A stretch of DNA of 56,163 bases from an uncultured Allomuricauda sp. (GTDB lineage Bacteria > Bacteroidota > Bacteroidia > Flavobacteriales > Flavobacteriaceae), in contig NZ_CANLYK010000005.1 of the NCBI RefSeq assembly GCF_947495325.1, positions 143,894 to 200,056 of the forward strand, in the 5' to 3' direction. Numbering within the stretch: position 1 is the stretch's first letter; the number at the start of each line of letters is the position of its first letter. Of this stretch, positions 1 to 11,000 are shown piece after piece. The notes beneath the pieces are model-generated. The model worked only from the letters and a program-made list of their open reading frames with translations, searched no databases and was not told the origin of the DNA. The position numbers were made by a program, and so were the translations under genes.

Positions 1-2061
1 GGAGAAAAAAAGCATAAGGATAGTTTATTGGACAAGAGTCTCCGTATCCCATCCGAACCAATTGATAATTATGTTTTTAAAAACAACGGGAATCTTACGT
101 TTTCAAAAAGCAATAAGGAATGGGGAATTGAGGACAAAGGTTTTTCCAATGGGGCAGTGTATGCGGATTTGGACAATGATGGCGATTTGGAATTGGTTAC
201 AAATAATATAGATAGTGAAGTCTCTATTTTTGAAAACCATAGCTCTGATACCAGCAATCATATTACCTTAAGCTTAAAGGGTGAATCAAAAAATCAATAT
301 GGTTTGGGGGCAAAGGTTCACTTATATCATGATGAAACACATCAGGTTCAAGAAGTCACTTTGAGTCGAGGTTTTCAATCCTCAGTGGCGCCAAAACTAC
401 ATTTTGGGCTGGGTAAGGATGAGGTGGTTGATAGCCTCATCGTAATATGGCCCAATCAAAAGACACAGAAATTAACAGAGGTGGGGGCTAATTCTAGCTT
501 AGTGTTAGATTTTGAAGAGGCAAAGAATACAATTGATAGGCAAATGGCAAGTAGGGGTAACCATCTGTTCCAAAGTAACTCAGATACACTAGCCCTATAC
601 AAACATAAAGAGAACACCTACGATGATTTTAAAAACGAAATTCTTCTACCGCATAAAACTTCACAATTTGGCCCCGGTTTGGCAGTTGGCGACTTAAATG
701 GCGATGGCTTGGAAGATTTCTATATCGGAGCAGCATCAAAATATCCAGGGGGAATGTTCTTCCAGAAGCCAGATGGTTCCTTTGAACAACAAAAATTAAA
801 GATTTTATTGGAAGATAGAAATCACGAAGACATTGGCTCTCACATTTTTGACGCTGATAACGATGGTGACAATGACCTCTATATTGTAAGTGGAGGGAAT
901 GAGTTTGGTCCAAATTCACCAATGCTTCAAGACAGGCTTTACATCAATCAAGGAAATGGAAGTTTTAATAAAGGTACAAATGCACTGCCCAAGATATTTA
1001 TTAGTGGTAGTAGGGTATACGCTTGTGATTTTGACAAAGATGGGGATCAAGATTTATTTATAGGAGGAAGATTAATGCCTGGAAACTATCCTTACCCAGC
1101 ATCAAGCTATATTCTTGAAAATATAAGTACATCCGGTTTTCCCAAATTTATTAATGTAACGCAGAAAATTGCCCCTGAATTTGATAGATTGGGTTTGGTA
1201 ACATCGGCACAATGGCTGGACTTCGATAATGATGGTTGGAAAGATTTGGCTATTACTGGAGAGTGGATGAAAGTTAGGCTTTTCAAAAATACAGGAACAA
1301 CCTTTAAAGAAATTACGGAAGAAGTTGGTTTAGCTAATACAACAGGCTGGTGGTTCAGCCTTAAAGCAGATGATATTGATAATGATGGCGATATGGATTT
1401 AGTCGCAGGAAACCTCGGGGATAACTACAAGTATAAGGCCAACGGCAATGAAACTTTCGATGTTTTTTTAAATGATTTTGATGGAAATAGAACCAACGAT
1501 ATTGTTTTGAGTTATTACAATGAAGGAGAGCAATACCCGGTAAGAGGAAGGGAATGTTCTTCGCAACAAATACCATCAATCAAAGAAAAATTCAAAAATT
1601 ATGATGCTTTTTCCAAAGCTACTTTGTTGGATGTATATGAGGAAAAAAAATTGGAGGGCAGTATTCACTATAAAGTTTCATCTTTTAAAAGTGCGGTTTT
1701 CGTGAATGAAAATGGAAAGTTCATAAGGAATGATTTACCGGTTAGGGCCCAAATTGCTCCAGCAAACCAAATTTTGATTGCAGATTTTGATTTAGATGGC
1801 ACAAAGGATATCGTTCTTGGGGGTAATCTATATGCCTCCGAAGTAGAAACACCTAGGGCAGATGCAGGACATGGAACATTTTTAAAAGGAACCAACAACA
1901 AAGATTTCCAAACACTTGGAACAAAAGAAACCGGACTTTATATGGATGGTGATGTTAAGGACTTATCGATAATTTCAATAAAAGGAAAGCAATATATTCT
2001 AGTCGCAAAAAACAACGATTTTTTAAAGTTTATTGCAGTAGAAAATAAAGTAGCATTTTAG
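1..2061 (+). CDS. FG-GAP/VCBS repeat protein with ASPIC/UnbV domain (5'-truncated)
   Basis: The reading frame is already open at base 1, so the gene starts before the window and only its C-terminal part (about 687 codons) is present. Calcium-binding FG-GAP/VCBS signatures of the DxDxDG type recur through it, for example ADLDNDGD, GDLNGDGLED, DADNDGDND, DFDKDGDQD, DFDNDGWKD, DIDNDGDMD and DFDLDGTKD, as expected for blades of a beta-propeller. About 85 residues in lies an ASPIC/UnbV-type segment (GLGAKVHLY to LIVIWPNQK). This architecture matches the CRTAC1-like family of secreted or surface proteins that often accompany SusC/SusD pairs in Bacteroidota. The exact role is unknown; binding of an extracellular ligand is the usual guess. 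No C-terminal secretion-sorting domain is evident. The gene converges on the GH5 gene, with one base between the stop codons. Confidence 0.85.
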   Translation, partial: GEKKHKDSLLDKSLRIPSEPIDNYVFKNNGNLTFSKSNKEWGIEDKGFSNGAVYADLDNDGDLELVTNNIDSEVSIFENHSSDTSNHITLSLKGESKNQYGLGAKVHLYHDETHQVQEVTLSRGFQSSVAPKLHFGLGKDEVVDSLIVIWPNQKTQKLTEVGANSSLVLDFEEAKNTIDRQMASRGNHLFQSNSDTLALYKHKENTYDDFKNEILLPHKTSQFGPGLAVGDLNGDGLEDFYIGAASKYPGGMFFQKPDGSFEQQKLKILLEDRNHEDIGSHIFDADNDGDNDLYIVSGGNEFGPNSPMLQDRLYINQGNGSFNKGTNALPKIFISGSRVYACDFDKDGDQDLFIGGRLMPGNYPYPASSYILENISTSGFPKFINVTQKIAPEFDRLGLVTSAQWLDFDNDGWKDLAITGEWMKVRLFKNTGTTFKEITEEVGLANTTGWWFSLKADDIDNDGDMDLVAGNLGDNYKYKANGNETFDVFLNDFDGNRTNDIVLSYYNEGEQYPVRGRECSSQQIPSIKEKFKNYDAFSKATLLDVYEEKKLEGSIHYKVSSFKSAVFVNENGKFIRNDLPVRAQIAPANQILIADFDLDGTKDIVLGGNLYASEVETPRADAGHGTFLKGTNNKDFQTLGTKETGLYMDGDVKDLSIISIKGKQYILVAKNNDFLKFIAVENKVAF

Positions 2062-2062
2062 T

Positions 2063-3262
2063 TTAATTATTGGCCTGGACAATAATATCTGCTATCTCAC
2101 CAAATGGCCAAGTCAAAGTTTGCCTATCAAATATAGCGAGACCATCGTTTGATACACCTGTATTTCCATTGTCCCACCAGATATTTGCGAAACCTCTATC
2201 GGCCGCAGCTTGGGCATAATAGGATGCATGGTCCAAACGATCTTCCAGATTGTTCTGGTTTCCGGAACTCCACTCACCCAATACAACAGCTTTGCCGTTG
2301 TCTACAAACTTTGTTTTTATCCTGTCCATCTCAGCAGCCAATTGGGCTTTATCCTCATCCGTTCCCCAAGTATTGTCCGTTCCCTCTAAAGTAAATGGAA
2401 ATGGAAAGTAAGAATGGAGCGAAATTATTGTTCTGGGATCATTATTCGGAATTATCAGATCATCCATGACCATAGGTATTGTGCTGGCTGCATAAGTAGA
2501 AATCATGATTTGTCTAAAGTTGTTGTTCCCTCCGGTAGCTCTTATCGCGTCTAAACTCACTTTATGGTATTGGTTTACCATGTCCCTTCCCTCTGCAGTT
2601 CCTCCCGACCATTCTTCTGGCGTGTTCTCATATCGGGGTTCGTTCAAGGTTTCAAAAATGACATAATCACTATAGTTTTTGAATCTGTTGGCAATTTGTG
2701 TCCATAATTTGGAAAGCCTGTCCTTTACTTCATCACCCTTTTCGTATGTTGGAATAATCCAAGGATCATCATGATGTACATTGATGATGACATACATATC
2801 ATTGGCCCTTCCATAATTAACCACTTCCTCAACCCTGTCCAACCAACTTTCCTCAACGGTATAATTGGGAGCAACGCCTTGATGGAAACTCCAAGTAACA
2901 GGAACCCTTAGAGTGTTAAATCCTCGCTTGGACACTTCATCAATCATAGACTTTGTAGTTACAGGATTGCCCCAAAAAGTTTCGTCGGGGCCTTCAACAT
3001 CGAGACTATTTCCCAGATTCCAACCCGTTTTCATTTCAGCTACAATTTCAATAGACGAAACATTTCTAATCACGCCATCGTCAAATTCACTGGCTATAGT
3101 ATCTCCTTCATCGGGATTATTCTCTTCGGGTTCTTCTTGAACTGTATCTTCTGCTGGAATAATAGTTAAACTCCCAGATTCGGAGCCGCAGGAAATGATA
3201 AATGTAAGTAGAGCAAAAACTAATGGGAAACACTTCATTTTGATAGTAATTTTTGTTTTCAA
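2063..3262 (-). CDS. GH5 endo-glucanase-type lipoprotein
   Basis: A 399-residue secreted glycoside hydrolase of family 5, most like the cellulase / licheninase / xyloglucanase branch (subfamily 4-like GWNLGNSLD motif near residues 80-88). The N-terminus has a hydrophobic stretch and lipobox ending at Cys25, followed by an acidic linker (about 30-60), so a membrane-anchored lipoprotein is expected. Catalytic residues are visible: paired His163-His164, the acid/base Glu208 in TLNEPR, His283-x-Tyr285, and the nucleophile Glu330 in VVLGEWSSG. Met9 is an equally plausible start, giving a shorter signal peptide. It likely cleaves internal beta-1,4 bonds of a beta-glucan. No carbohydrate-binding module is seen. 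It stands alone between convergent and tandem neighbours; a link to the preceding FG-GAP gene or to the large sulfatase locus cannot be shown. Confidence 0.88.
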   Translation of the reverse strand: MKTKITIKMKCFPLVFALLTFIISCGSESGSLTIIPAEDTVQEEPEENNPDEGDTIASEFDDGVIRNVSSIEIVAEMKTGWNLGNSLDVEGPDETFWGNPVTTKSMIDEVSKRGFNTLRVPVTWSFHQGVAPNYTVEESWLDRVEEVVNYGRANDMYVIINVHHDDPWIIPTYEKGDEVKDRLSKLWTQIANRFKNYSDYVIFETLNEPRYENTPEEWSGGTAEGRDMVNQYHKVSLDAIRATGGNNNFRQIMISTYAASTIPMVMDDLIIPNNDPRTIISLHSYFPFPFTLEGTDNTWGTDEDKAQLAAEMDRIKTKFVDNGKAVVLGEWSSGNQNNLEDRLDHASYYAQAAADRGFANIWWDNGNTGVSNDGLAIFDRQTLTWPFGEIADIIVQANN

Positions 3263-3476
3263 ATGTAACCAAAGAAGCGTTTGTTGGATATTTGGGATGA
3301 TGTAAAAACTAGAAGAAATGTAGCATATGTTGTTTTAATGGTTTATTTAAAGATGAAAACCCCACCAAAAGTAATGGGAGGTCTTAGTACTGTAATTTTT
3401 TTTTGAACTGAATGGGGTTAGAACCTATAGTTAGGAATTCAGCTAGAGTGGGTTTTTTGCTAATTTTTATAGAATT

Positions 3477-4181
3477 TTATTTTAAAATAGTCTTCATGAA
3501 TTCTTCTTTATAGGCCCTTCCAATAGGGAGTTTGAAGCCTCCGAGAAGGTATACTTGGTTTCCCACGATTTTTTCTATTGATTCTGCATTTATGATATGC
3601 GATTTATGGATACGTTGAAACTGGTTACTTGGCAGATTTTCCAACCAGAAGCGAAGAGGCTCGTTGGATAGATGCTTTTTAGCCTTGGTTACGATTTCAG
3701 TATAGTCTGAATCTGCTGTAATATGCTGAATGTCTTCAATATAGATTTTGATATGCTCGTAGCCCGACTTGATGTAGATTTCCTTTCTAAATTGTGCTGA
3801 ATCTGCATCATATTTGTTCTCGGACCCAATTTTCTTTCTCTCTGATACCTTTGATACGGCCTTAACAAAACGTTGAAACGAAAAAGGTTTTAATAGATAA
3901 TCGACAACATTGAATTCATAGCTTTCAAGTGCATATTCCGAGAATGCAGTTGTTAAGATAATGTTGGGCGGATTGCCCATGGTCTTTAAAAAATCAATGC
4001 CAGAAAGTTTAGGTAGGTGTATGTCAAGAAAAATTAGATGCACCGGTTCGCTTTTCAAAAATTCCATGGCTTGTATCGCATCTGAAAAAATACCCTTTAG
4101 TTCTAAAGAACCTACGTTCTCAATATATTTCTTTAGGATACGCTGTGCTGGAGGCTGGTCTTCGATTATGATACAGTTCAT
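3477..4181 (-). CDS. LytTR-family response regulator
   Basis: A 234-residue two-component response regulator. The receiver domain (about 1-120) shows the acidic pair Glu7-Asp8, phosphoacceptor Asp53 in FLDIHLP, Thr78 and Lys98 in LLKPF. The C-terminal half (about 130-234) is a LytTR DNA-binding domain with the typical segments KSGYEHIKI, DIQHITADSDYTEIV, QRIHKSHIIN and LPIGRAYKEEF. Its ATG overlaps the stop of the upstream histidine kinase by four bases (ATGA), so the two are translationally coupled. Regulators of this class bind short direct repeats upstream of their targets. The divergent outer-membrane protein gene beginning at 5389 is the most obvious candidate target, by position only. 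Confidence 0.93.
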   Translation of the reverse strand: MNCIIIEDQPPAQRILKKYIENVGSLELKGIFSDAIQAMEFLKSEPVHLIFLDIHLPKLSGIDFLKTMGNPPNIILTTAFSEYALESYEFNVVDYLLKPFSFQRFVKAVSKVSERKKIGSENKYDADSAQFRKEIYIKSGYEHIKIYIEDIQHITADSDYTEIVTKAKKHLSNEPLRFWLENLPSNQFQRIHKSHIINAESIEKIVGNQVYLLGGFKLPIGRAYKEEFMKTILK

Positions 4182-5203
4182 AAACTGTTTATTTTACTTA
4201 ATTCCACCGATAAGTTGACCTTGTACCTGTTCCTATCTTCTTTAATTTCAAGATGATGTTTGTTTGGATAAAGGAGCTGTAAACGTTTTTTCACATTTTC
4301 GAGTCCAATTCCAGCATCTACACTATCATGACCTTCAATAGGCTCATGATTATTGTCACATACAAAATGTAACATATTGGCCTTCATGTGTAGCTTTATG
4401 TCAATTTTGATGTCTTCGCTCTGTCCGGCTTGGCTATGTTTAAAGGCATTCTCAATAAAGACTATCAAAATTAGTGGGGCAATCTTGTATCCCGTTTCCA
4501 CATTTTGCACATCGAAATGAACCATGCCTCTATTTTCAATTTGTAATTTGCTCAACTTAATAAAGTTATGCAATTGCTCGATTTCTTTTTGAAGTGGCAC
4601 AAATTTTTCTTTGCATTCATATAGCATATACCGCAACAATCCGCTGAGTTCCAGAATAATTTCAGGAGTTTTTGGTGAGCCTTCGAGGGCATAGGAATAC
4701 AGATTGTTAAGATTATTGAACAAAAAGTGTGGATTTATCTGAGACCTCAAAAATTGAAGCTCACTTTCTTGAACCGTACTTTTCAAAGCTTCTATCTGTT
4801 CTTGCTTTTGTAGGGCATCCCATCCAAACTTAAATCCAGAGAGAATGGTAATTACGGGCAATACCCCCAATAGTGAAAAAAATACTCCAGGAAACGATCT
4901 GGCCCTCTTGGTACCCGGAAAGAAGACTTGTTCAAGGAGCAACTCTTCCAACAGAATAACTATAGCGACCATTAAGAACACGAATGTAAAAAATTGCCAA
5001 TACTTCCTCTTGTACAGAAAACGGGGCATCAGCCAATACCCTATAGCAGCGGCGGCAAGTACATAGGTACTGAAGAAAGCCAACTGGTGTCCATGAAATC
5101 CTGGGTTTTCCCTATCAAATGAATAGAACAGAAATACCAGTACAAGAAGGACCGATTGAAAAACAAGTTCTCTTTTTGATATTAGCATTCGAATATGATT
5201 CAA
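4178..5203 (-). CDS. LytS/YehU-type sensor histidine kinase
   Basis: A 341-residue integral-membrane histidine kinase. Four hydrophobic segments lie within about residues 13-125, with no recognisable periplasmic sensor domain. The kinase core of the His_kinase (PF06580) type follows: LRSQINPHFLFNN carries the phosphorylated His159, the N-box is LILIVFIENAFKH, and the G-box is GIGLENVKKRL. Such kinases pair with LytTR regulators, and the coupled gene downstream (3477-4181) is exactly that. The upstream intergenic space (5204-5388) is shared with a divergent outer-membrane protein gene. The signal sensed cannot be read from the sequence. Confidence 0.93.
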   Translation of the reverse strand: MNHIRMLISKRELVFQSVLLVLVFLFYSFDRENPGFHGHQLAFFSTYVLAAAAIGYWLMPRFLYKRKYWQFFTFVFLMVAIVILLEELLLEQVFFPGTKRARSFPGVFFSLLGVLPVITILSGFKFGWDALQKQEQIEALKSTVQESELQFLRSQINPHFLFNNLNNLYSYALEGSPKTPEIILELSGLLRYMLYECKEKFVPLQKEIEQLHNFIKLSKLQIENRGMVHFDVQNVETGYKIAPLILIVFIENAFKHSQAGQSEDIKIDIKLHMKANMLHFVCDNNHEPIEGHDSVDAGIGLENVKKRLQLLYPNKHHLEIKEDRNRYKVNLSVELSKINSL

Positions 5204-5388
5204 CCAAAAGTATCCCTAACAATGTAGTAAAATAAAATAAAAGCCGTAAACGACGGTTTTTGGTCTTTAAACAACGATTTATAAATGCAACTGCCTAACT
5301 TGTTGGTTGGGGTGGAAGGTATGTCGTTCATAGGAAACTATTTTAACGCTATGTCTTTTTATCGAAAATTTGAATAAAAACGGAAAAC

Positions 5389-7773
5389 ATGAATTTGGCC
5401 GTGAAATATTTTTTGCTATCGAGTATAACCTTATTTCTTTTTGGCGCGATTGGATATGCACAACAGAGGAACACTACATTTAATGGTAAAGTAGTAGAAA
5501 AATCTTCTGGCTTACCTGTTGCTTTTGCTACAGTTGCGGTCGTGGACAAAGAAACCAAAAAGGCAATCGATGGGACTACTACTTTGGACGATGGCACATT
5601 TTCTTTTAAAACCAATATCACTGACTATTATATCGAAATCAGTTTTTTAGGTTTTGAAACGAAAGTTTTGCAGGTGCCAGATACAGAAAACAAGCAAAAT
5701 GACTTGGGTACCATAGAGATTTCTGAAGATGCGCAGAAGCTTGCAGAAGTGGTCATTCAGGGTGAAGTTTCGCAGACCGTTTTCAAACTTGACAAGCGTG
5801 TATTCAACGTCGGAAAGGATTTGAGCACCACAGGTGCCAGTGCCCTTGAGGTATTGAACAACGTTCCATCAGTGAATGTCAATATCGAGGGGCAAATCAG
5901 TCTTCGGGGCAGTCAAGGTGTTCAGGTATTGATCAACGGAAAACCTTCTATACTGACCAGTGATGAGAACAATGCACTTGGTACCATTACCGCCGATATG
6001 ATTGATAGGGTAGAGGTGATTACCAATCCTTCCGCAAAGTATGATGCAGAGGGTACCTCGGGCATCATCAACATTGTTATTAAAAAGGAAGAACAAAAAG
6101 GGTTGAATGGTTCCATTTCGGTGAATAGCGGTGCACCCAACAACCACAGTGTTGGCATCAGTCTTAATCGAAGGACCGAAAAATTTAATCTGTTCACACA
6201 GCTTGGGGCAGGATACCGCGAGTTGCCCAATGAGATTACTGTGCGCAATACCGACCTGACGACAGGCAATGTGATTCTATCCAGCGGCGAAGAATTCAGG
6301 AATGAAGAGTTTTACAATTTTATACTGGGAACGGACTATTATTTTAGTCCCACAAGCGTACTCACACTTTCGGGAAATTTTGCTTTGGAGATTGAAGATC
6401 AGCCATCGACCACCAATTTTACTGCATTGGACGGATCGGGAGACTTGACCTCGCAGTGGGAGCGAACCGAGGTAACCGAAGCTCGAAACCCAAAATTTCA
6501 ATATGAATTGCAGTACAAAAAGGATTTTGAAGATGATGAAGACCATGATTTGCTGTTCAGTGCGCTAGGGAATTTCTTTGGGAAGGACCAGAGCTCTGAA
6601 TTTTTGGATAATACGGTTTCAGGAGATGATCGTGATGCCGAACAAAACACCCGTACTAATTTCCAGGAATCTGTTTTTACCTTCAAACTTGATTATACCA
6701 AACCTTTTTTAGATAAGTTTTCCGTTGAAACTGGGGCACAGTATATTCTTAACGATGTCAGCAATGACTTTGAAGTGGAAAACCTTGAAAACGGCGGGTT
6801 TGTTGTTGACCCAAGTCTAACAAACATTTTTGAATTTGACCAAAACGTATTGGGTGTTTATGGAACCGCCGCATATGAAGGTGAAAAATGGGGCTTGAAA
6901 GCCGGCATACGGGTTGAAAATACTGAAGTTGGGACCTTACTTGTGAATACGGACGAGTCAAATGACCAAAACTATACCAATCTTTTTCCAAGTGCGCACA
7001 CATCGTACAAGTTTTCTGAAAAGGTTTCTTTGCAAGCAGGTTATTCGAGGAGAATTTATCGTCCAAGACTATGGGACCTGAATCCATTCTTCAATATTCG
7101 GAACAATTTCAACATCAGACAGGGCAATCCAAATTTACTTCCTGAGTTTACTGATTCTTATGAGGTGACAGGTATTTTTTTCGTTGGCAAGACACCTTTG
7201 AACTTGGGGCTCTATCATCGATATACTAACGATATTATTGAACGGATTTCTTTTTTTGAGGATAATGTGAACATCACCAGACCGGAAAATATTGGAACGA
7301 ACAACGCCTGGGGTATGGAGTTTAACACTAAATACAGTCCGGCCAAGTGGCTAACGTTCAATCTTGATTTCAATTATAATACCTTTTCCCGTCAAGGCAG
7401 TTTTGAGGAAACCGTATTCGACTTTAGTGCAGATCAGTGGTCATCAAAACTTTTGACCAAAATAAAGATGCCTTGGGATATTGATTTTGAGACCACCGGA
7501 AACTACCAATCAGCTTACCAAACCGTCCAGGGAGAGATAAGCGATATTGCATTTTTGGATTTGGGAATTAGAAAGAAAATACTGAAAGGTAAGGCAGTCT
7601 TGAACATGAGTGTCCGAGATGCATTTGCATCACGAATTCAGGAAAACCAAATTGCGCAGAACGATTTTGAAGTTTTTAATCGCAGTTTTCGCGCGCGGTT
7701 TGTGTCCTTTGGTTTCAGTTATGGGTTTGGCAAAGGTGAAGCGATGCAGTATTCCGGGGGAAGGAGAAGATGA
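5389..7773 (+). CDS. Outer-membrane beta-barrel protein, TonB-receptor-like with carboxypeptidase-D regulatory domain
   Basis: A 794-residue outer-membrane protein. A signal peptide ends near YAQQ (about residue 25). A carboxypeptidase-regulatory-like beta-sandwich follows (about 30-105: FNGKVVEKSSGLPVAFATV and so on), then a plug-like segment (about 125-230, with LEVLNNVPSVNV, ISLRGSQGVQVLINGKPS and DRVEVITNPSAKYDAEGTSGIINIV), then a long beta-barrel ending in aromatic-rich strands (FVSFGFSYGFG). This matches the outer-membrane beta-barrel family of Bacteroidota (OMP_b-brl_3), related to TonB-dependent receptors but distinct from SusC; no SusD partner is adjacent. It is divergent from the LytS/LytT-like pair, which may control it. 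The ligand is unknown. Confidence 0.88.
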   Translation: MNLAVKYFLLSSITLFLFGAIGYAQQRNTTFNGKVVEKSSGLPVAFATVAVVDKETKKAIDGTTTLDDGTFSFKTNITDYYIEISFLGFETKVLQVPDTENKQNDLGTIEISEDAQKLAEVVIQGEVSQTVFKLDKRVFNVGKDLSTTGASALEVLNNVPSVNVNIEGQISLRGSQGVQVLINGKPSILTSDENNALGTITADMIDRVEVITNPSAKYDAEGTSGIINIVIKKEEQKGLNGSISVNSGAPNNHSVGISLNRRTEKFNLFTQLGAGYRELPNEITVRNTDLTTGNVILSSGEEFRNEEFYNFILGTDYYFSPTSVLTLSGNFALEIEDQPSTTNFTALDGSGDLTSQWERTEVTEARNPKFQYELQYKKDFEDDEDHDLLFSALGNFFGKDQSSEFLDNTVSGDDRDAEQNTRTNFQESVFTFKLDYTKPFLDKFSVETGAQYILNDVSNDFEVENLENGGFVVDPSLTNIFEFDQNVLGVYGTAAYEGEKWGLKAGIRVENTEVGTLLVNTDESNDQNYTNLFPSAHTSYKFSEKVSLQAGYSRRIYRPRLWDLNPFFNIRNNFNIRQGNPNLLPEFTDSYEVTGIFFVGKTPLNLGLYHRYTNDIIERISFFEDNVNITRPENIGTNNAWGMEFNTKYSPAKWLTFNLDFNYNTFSRQGSFEETVFDFSADQWSSKLLTKIKMPWDIDFETTGNYQSAYQTVQGEISDIAFLDLGIRKKILKGKAVLNMSVRDAFASRIQENQIAQNDFEVFNRSFRARFVSFGFSYGFGKGEAMQYSGGRRR

Positions 7774-8068
7774 AAATTTAGATAATTTGTGACCTGACTG
7801 GGTTCTGAAACTAAGTCCTAGAGCCTACCTTTCAAAAGCCTTTTAAATACGGGTTTATCATTTTTTTGCTCACCGAATAGGTGACTTCCTTGAATTTTCT
7901 CTTAGGAAGATGCCGAAGAAAAGTTCGATATTTGGAGAACGGGTTACAACGGCTTAAAGCCACACAGCTCTTAGGGGAAATGTCCCCGATAAGTTCATAG
8001 AAATCAAAAATAATCATGGTTTTGACCCCTAAATACGAAGAGTAATTCTCATCGATTCATTTAATGGG
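7774..8068. other. Intergenic region without a convincing gene
   Basis: This stretch separates the barrel protein from the leftward GH2 gene, which converge on it. It contains a 61-codon open frame on the minus strand (7832-8017) with no recognisable motif, no signal peptide and basic, Cys/Pro-containing composition unlike a conserved small protein. No strong terminator hairpin with a U-tract was found. I see nothing else that can be supported here. Confidence 0.4.
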
Positions 8069-11000
8069 TTACTCTACAGTCAACATGAATAGATTAGGTC
8101 CACTTTTTCCAGTGGTTCTGAGTTCAATATAATTTGCTCCCGTTTCCAAGGTTTGCCCTATTGTTATCTCTTTCCAATTTAAGTCCCAATTGCCTGTAGA
8201 TTTAAACTCAATAATACCCGCATTTTTTGAATTGATAAAAAGCTCCATAGGTCTTGATTTTGAATCATTGGATGCATAACTTATTTTTAGTTTGAAACGC
8301 CCTGCACTACCATCGTTTTCTTGATACCAACTCACAGTCCCTTCTTTTTCTTTGAAATCCAGATATTTTTGCCCCTTATTATCAATTGCTGTAGCTCCAG
8401 AAAAATCGGCATTTATAGCAAGCATTCCGTTTGAATTTCCTTTCGTAGTTGTCTCAGGTTTCCAGTACAAACCTAAATTGTTATCAAATTCTTCCTCCAG
8501 TTTCATGATGATCTCTCCACTTTTTATAACAATGGCTCTAACGATTGTTCCTAATTCTATTTGAAAAGGTTCTTTATAAAGTTTACTTTGAATCGATGGA
8601 TTTGTCCCATCTAATGTATAATAGATTTCAAAATTTTTATTTCTGTTTTCTCCCGAGAGTGTTATTGTTTCAACATCAATGCTAATTCTTTTCGATGTTA
8701 AAAGTTGTTTTTCTCCTAGGATTGCACCAGTAGTCAATTGAACATTTTTGGCATTATCGGTCAAATGTAAAAAAGCTCTAGTGACTCCCATAAATGCTTT
8801 TTTGGTATAAACGTCAACATTTTTGGTAGTATCTACAGGGTCGCCATTTTCTAAGGAAAGTAATCTGGCATTACCGTCTATATGGTAATATATTTTATTC
8901 TCTCCATAAGGATAAAAAACACCTTTTGAATCAACTAATTTTGAGGTAACAATAGCTATTGCATCTTTGGAAGTGTTTGTTTTTTCTAATTCAAGTTTGA
9001 TGCCGGTTGGGGTTTGCGCCGTTGTTTGTTTTGATACTGCTATCTCTTTACCATCAATATACCCTTTGGCAACTAATTCTCCTGGTTCCCATGGGATCAT
9101 CCATTCGCATTGCATTTCATCCCACTTTGTACCGGGAATATTTTTCCCTAGTGAATGACCGTTTAAAAACAATTCAACTTCCTCACAATTGGAATATACC
9201 CAAACCGGAATTATAGTCCCTTGCTCCACGGTAGGATGTGTCCAATGTGGTAGAATATGAACCATAGGCTCATCTGTCCATTGGCTTTTATAAAAATAAA
9301 AAAGGTCTTTCTTAAATCCGGCAACATCTAAAGCACCTCCCATAAAAAGACGGAACGGCCACCCACCGTGTACATAGCCAGCTTCTCCATAATAATCAAA
9401 ACCTGTCCAACGAAAATGTCCGCTAAACCAAGGCAAATCCCGCATTAATTCCCAATTTTTACGTGCTGAAATCCGCACCATGGCATTATCATACGAGGAA
9501 TTAAAATGTTGCTTCCCGTTATTCCACGTATCGCTAGAGGCCCATTCATAATGGAATATTTCTTTTTCGGTTAAATCTGGTAATTCAAAAGGTTGTTGCC
9601 CTTTGTTAGGGTAGCCATCTCTATACCAAGTTTTTGTTCGATAATAACCTCGAGTTTGCCATGTATGCGGTGCTTCGGTTGCTACAAAAGGTTTGTCGGG
9701 TCTAGGTTTTTTATAAAAACCCATTTTTTCACTTCCTCCGTTAACACCAAAAACATCCATAAATTCTGAACTACTATGACCTGAAGTGACAGGTTTGGTA
9801 GAATCCAACTGGTGACAAAGTTCCACCAATTCTTTGCCTATTTCTCCTCTAGTTTCGTTACCTACGCTATAAATTATTATTGAAGGATGATTTCTATTTC
9901 TTAATAACCATTCGGTCATATCACGTTCCCACCAATTTTCAAAAGCTTGTTTACCGTAATCTTCTTTGGCTTTTTTACTCCATCCATCAAATATCTCGTC
10001 CATTACTAAAATGCCAAGTTCGTCACACAGGTCATAAAACATTGGTGTAGCTGGGTTGTGTGCTGTACGAATGGCATTTACACCCATATCTTTTAAAAGC
10101 TCTAATTTCCATCGCATTAAAGGTTTTGTCCAAGCGCCTCCAACAGGACCACCTTCAAAATGTTCACTAACGCCTAAAAGCTTTGTTGTTTTTCCATTCA
10201 GCCAAAAGCCTGTATCTGTTTTCCATTCAATAGATCGTATCCCTAAATTGGTTTCAACTTCATCAATAATTTTGTTTTTAACAATCAAACAGCTTACCAC
10301 CTTGTATAAATACGGCGAATCCGGACTCCATAATTTGGGATTTAAAACCTTTAACTCATTTTTTAATTGAATGGCCGACTGTTTTTTACCATTAAATGGT
10401 TGTTTGTTTTCTACAATAACAGCTCCTTCTTGATCAATGATAAACGTTTCAAGAATTGCTTTGGATTTTATAACTGCAGTATTTTTAAGTGATGTCTCCA
10501 CATTCACTATAGCGTGATTTGAATTAATTACCGGTGTTGTCACATATACTCCGTGAGGTTCAATATGTATCTTGTCGGTAACCACTAAATGAACAGGAGC
10601 GTAGATACCACAGGGATGGTACCAACGTGCAGAAGGTTCCTTTGCGTTGTCAACTCTAACCGTTATACTATTTATACCCGGTTTTATGTATTTGGAAATT
10701 TCATACCGAAATGAGATATAACCGTAGGGTCTCTTACCTAAATACTGACCGTTCACCCAAACTTCACTGTTCATATACACGCCATCAAACTCAATAGTTA
10801 CAAGCTTATTATCCCAGGCCATTGGCATGTCAATACTTTTTTGATACCAACCAACGCCTCCACCAAAATAACCTCCGCTAGCACCTTGGGCACCATCCTT
10901 GGAAATACCATTTTCAAAAGCCCAATCATGTGGTATTTGAACAGTATCCCAACCTGAAGTATCAAATTCAGAATTTGAAAATCCAGGATTGTCTTGTAGT

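Noticed and set aside
7832..8017. A 61-codon minus-strand open frame in the gap before GH2
   Set aside because: No family resemblance, no signal peptide and no upstream promoter; could be chance or gene debris.
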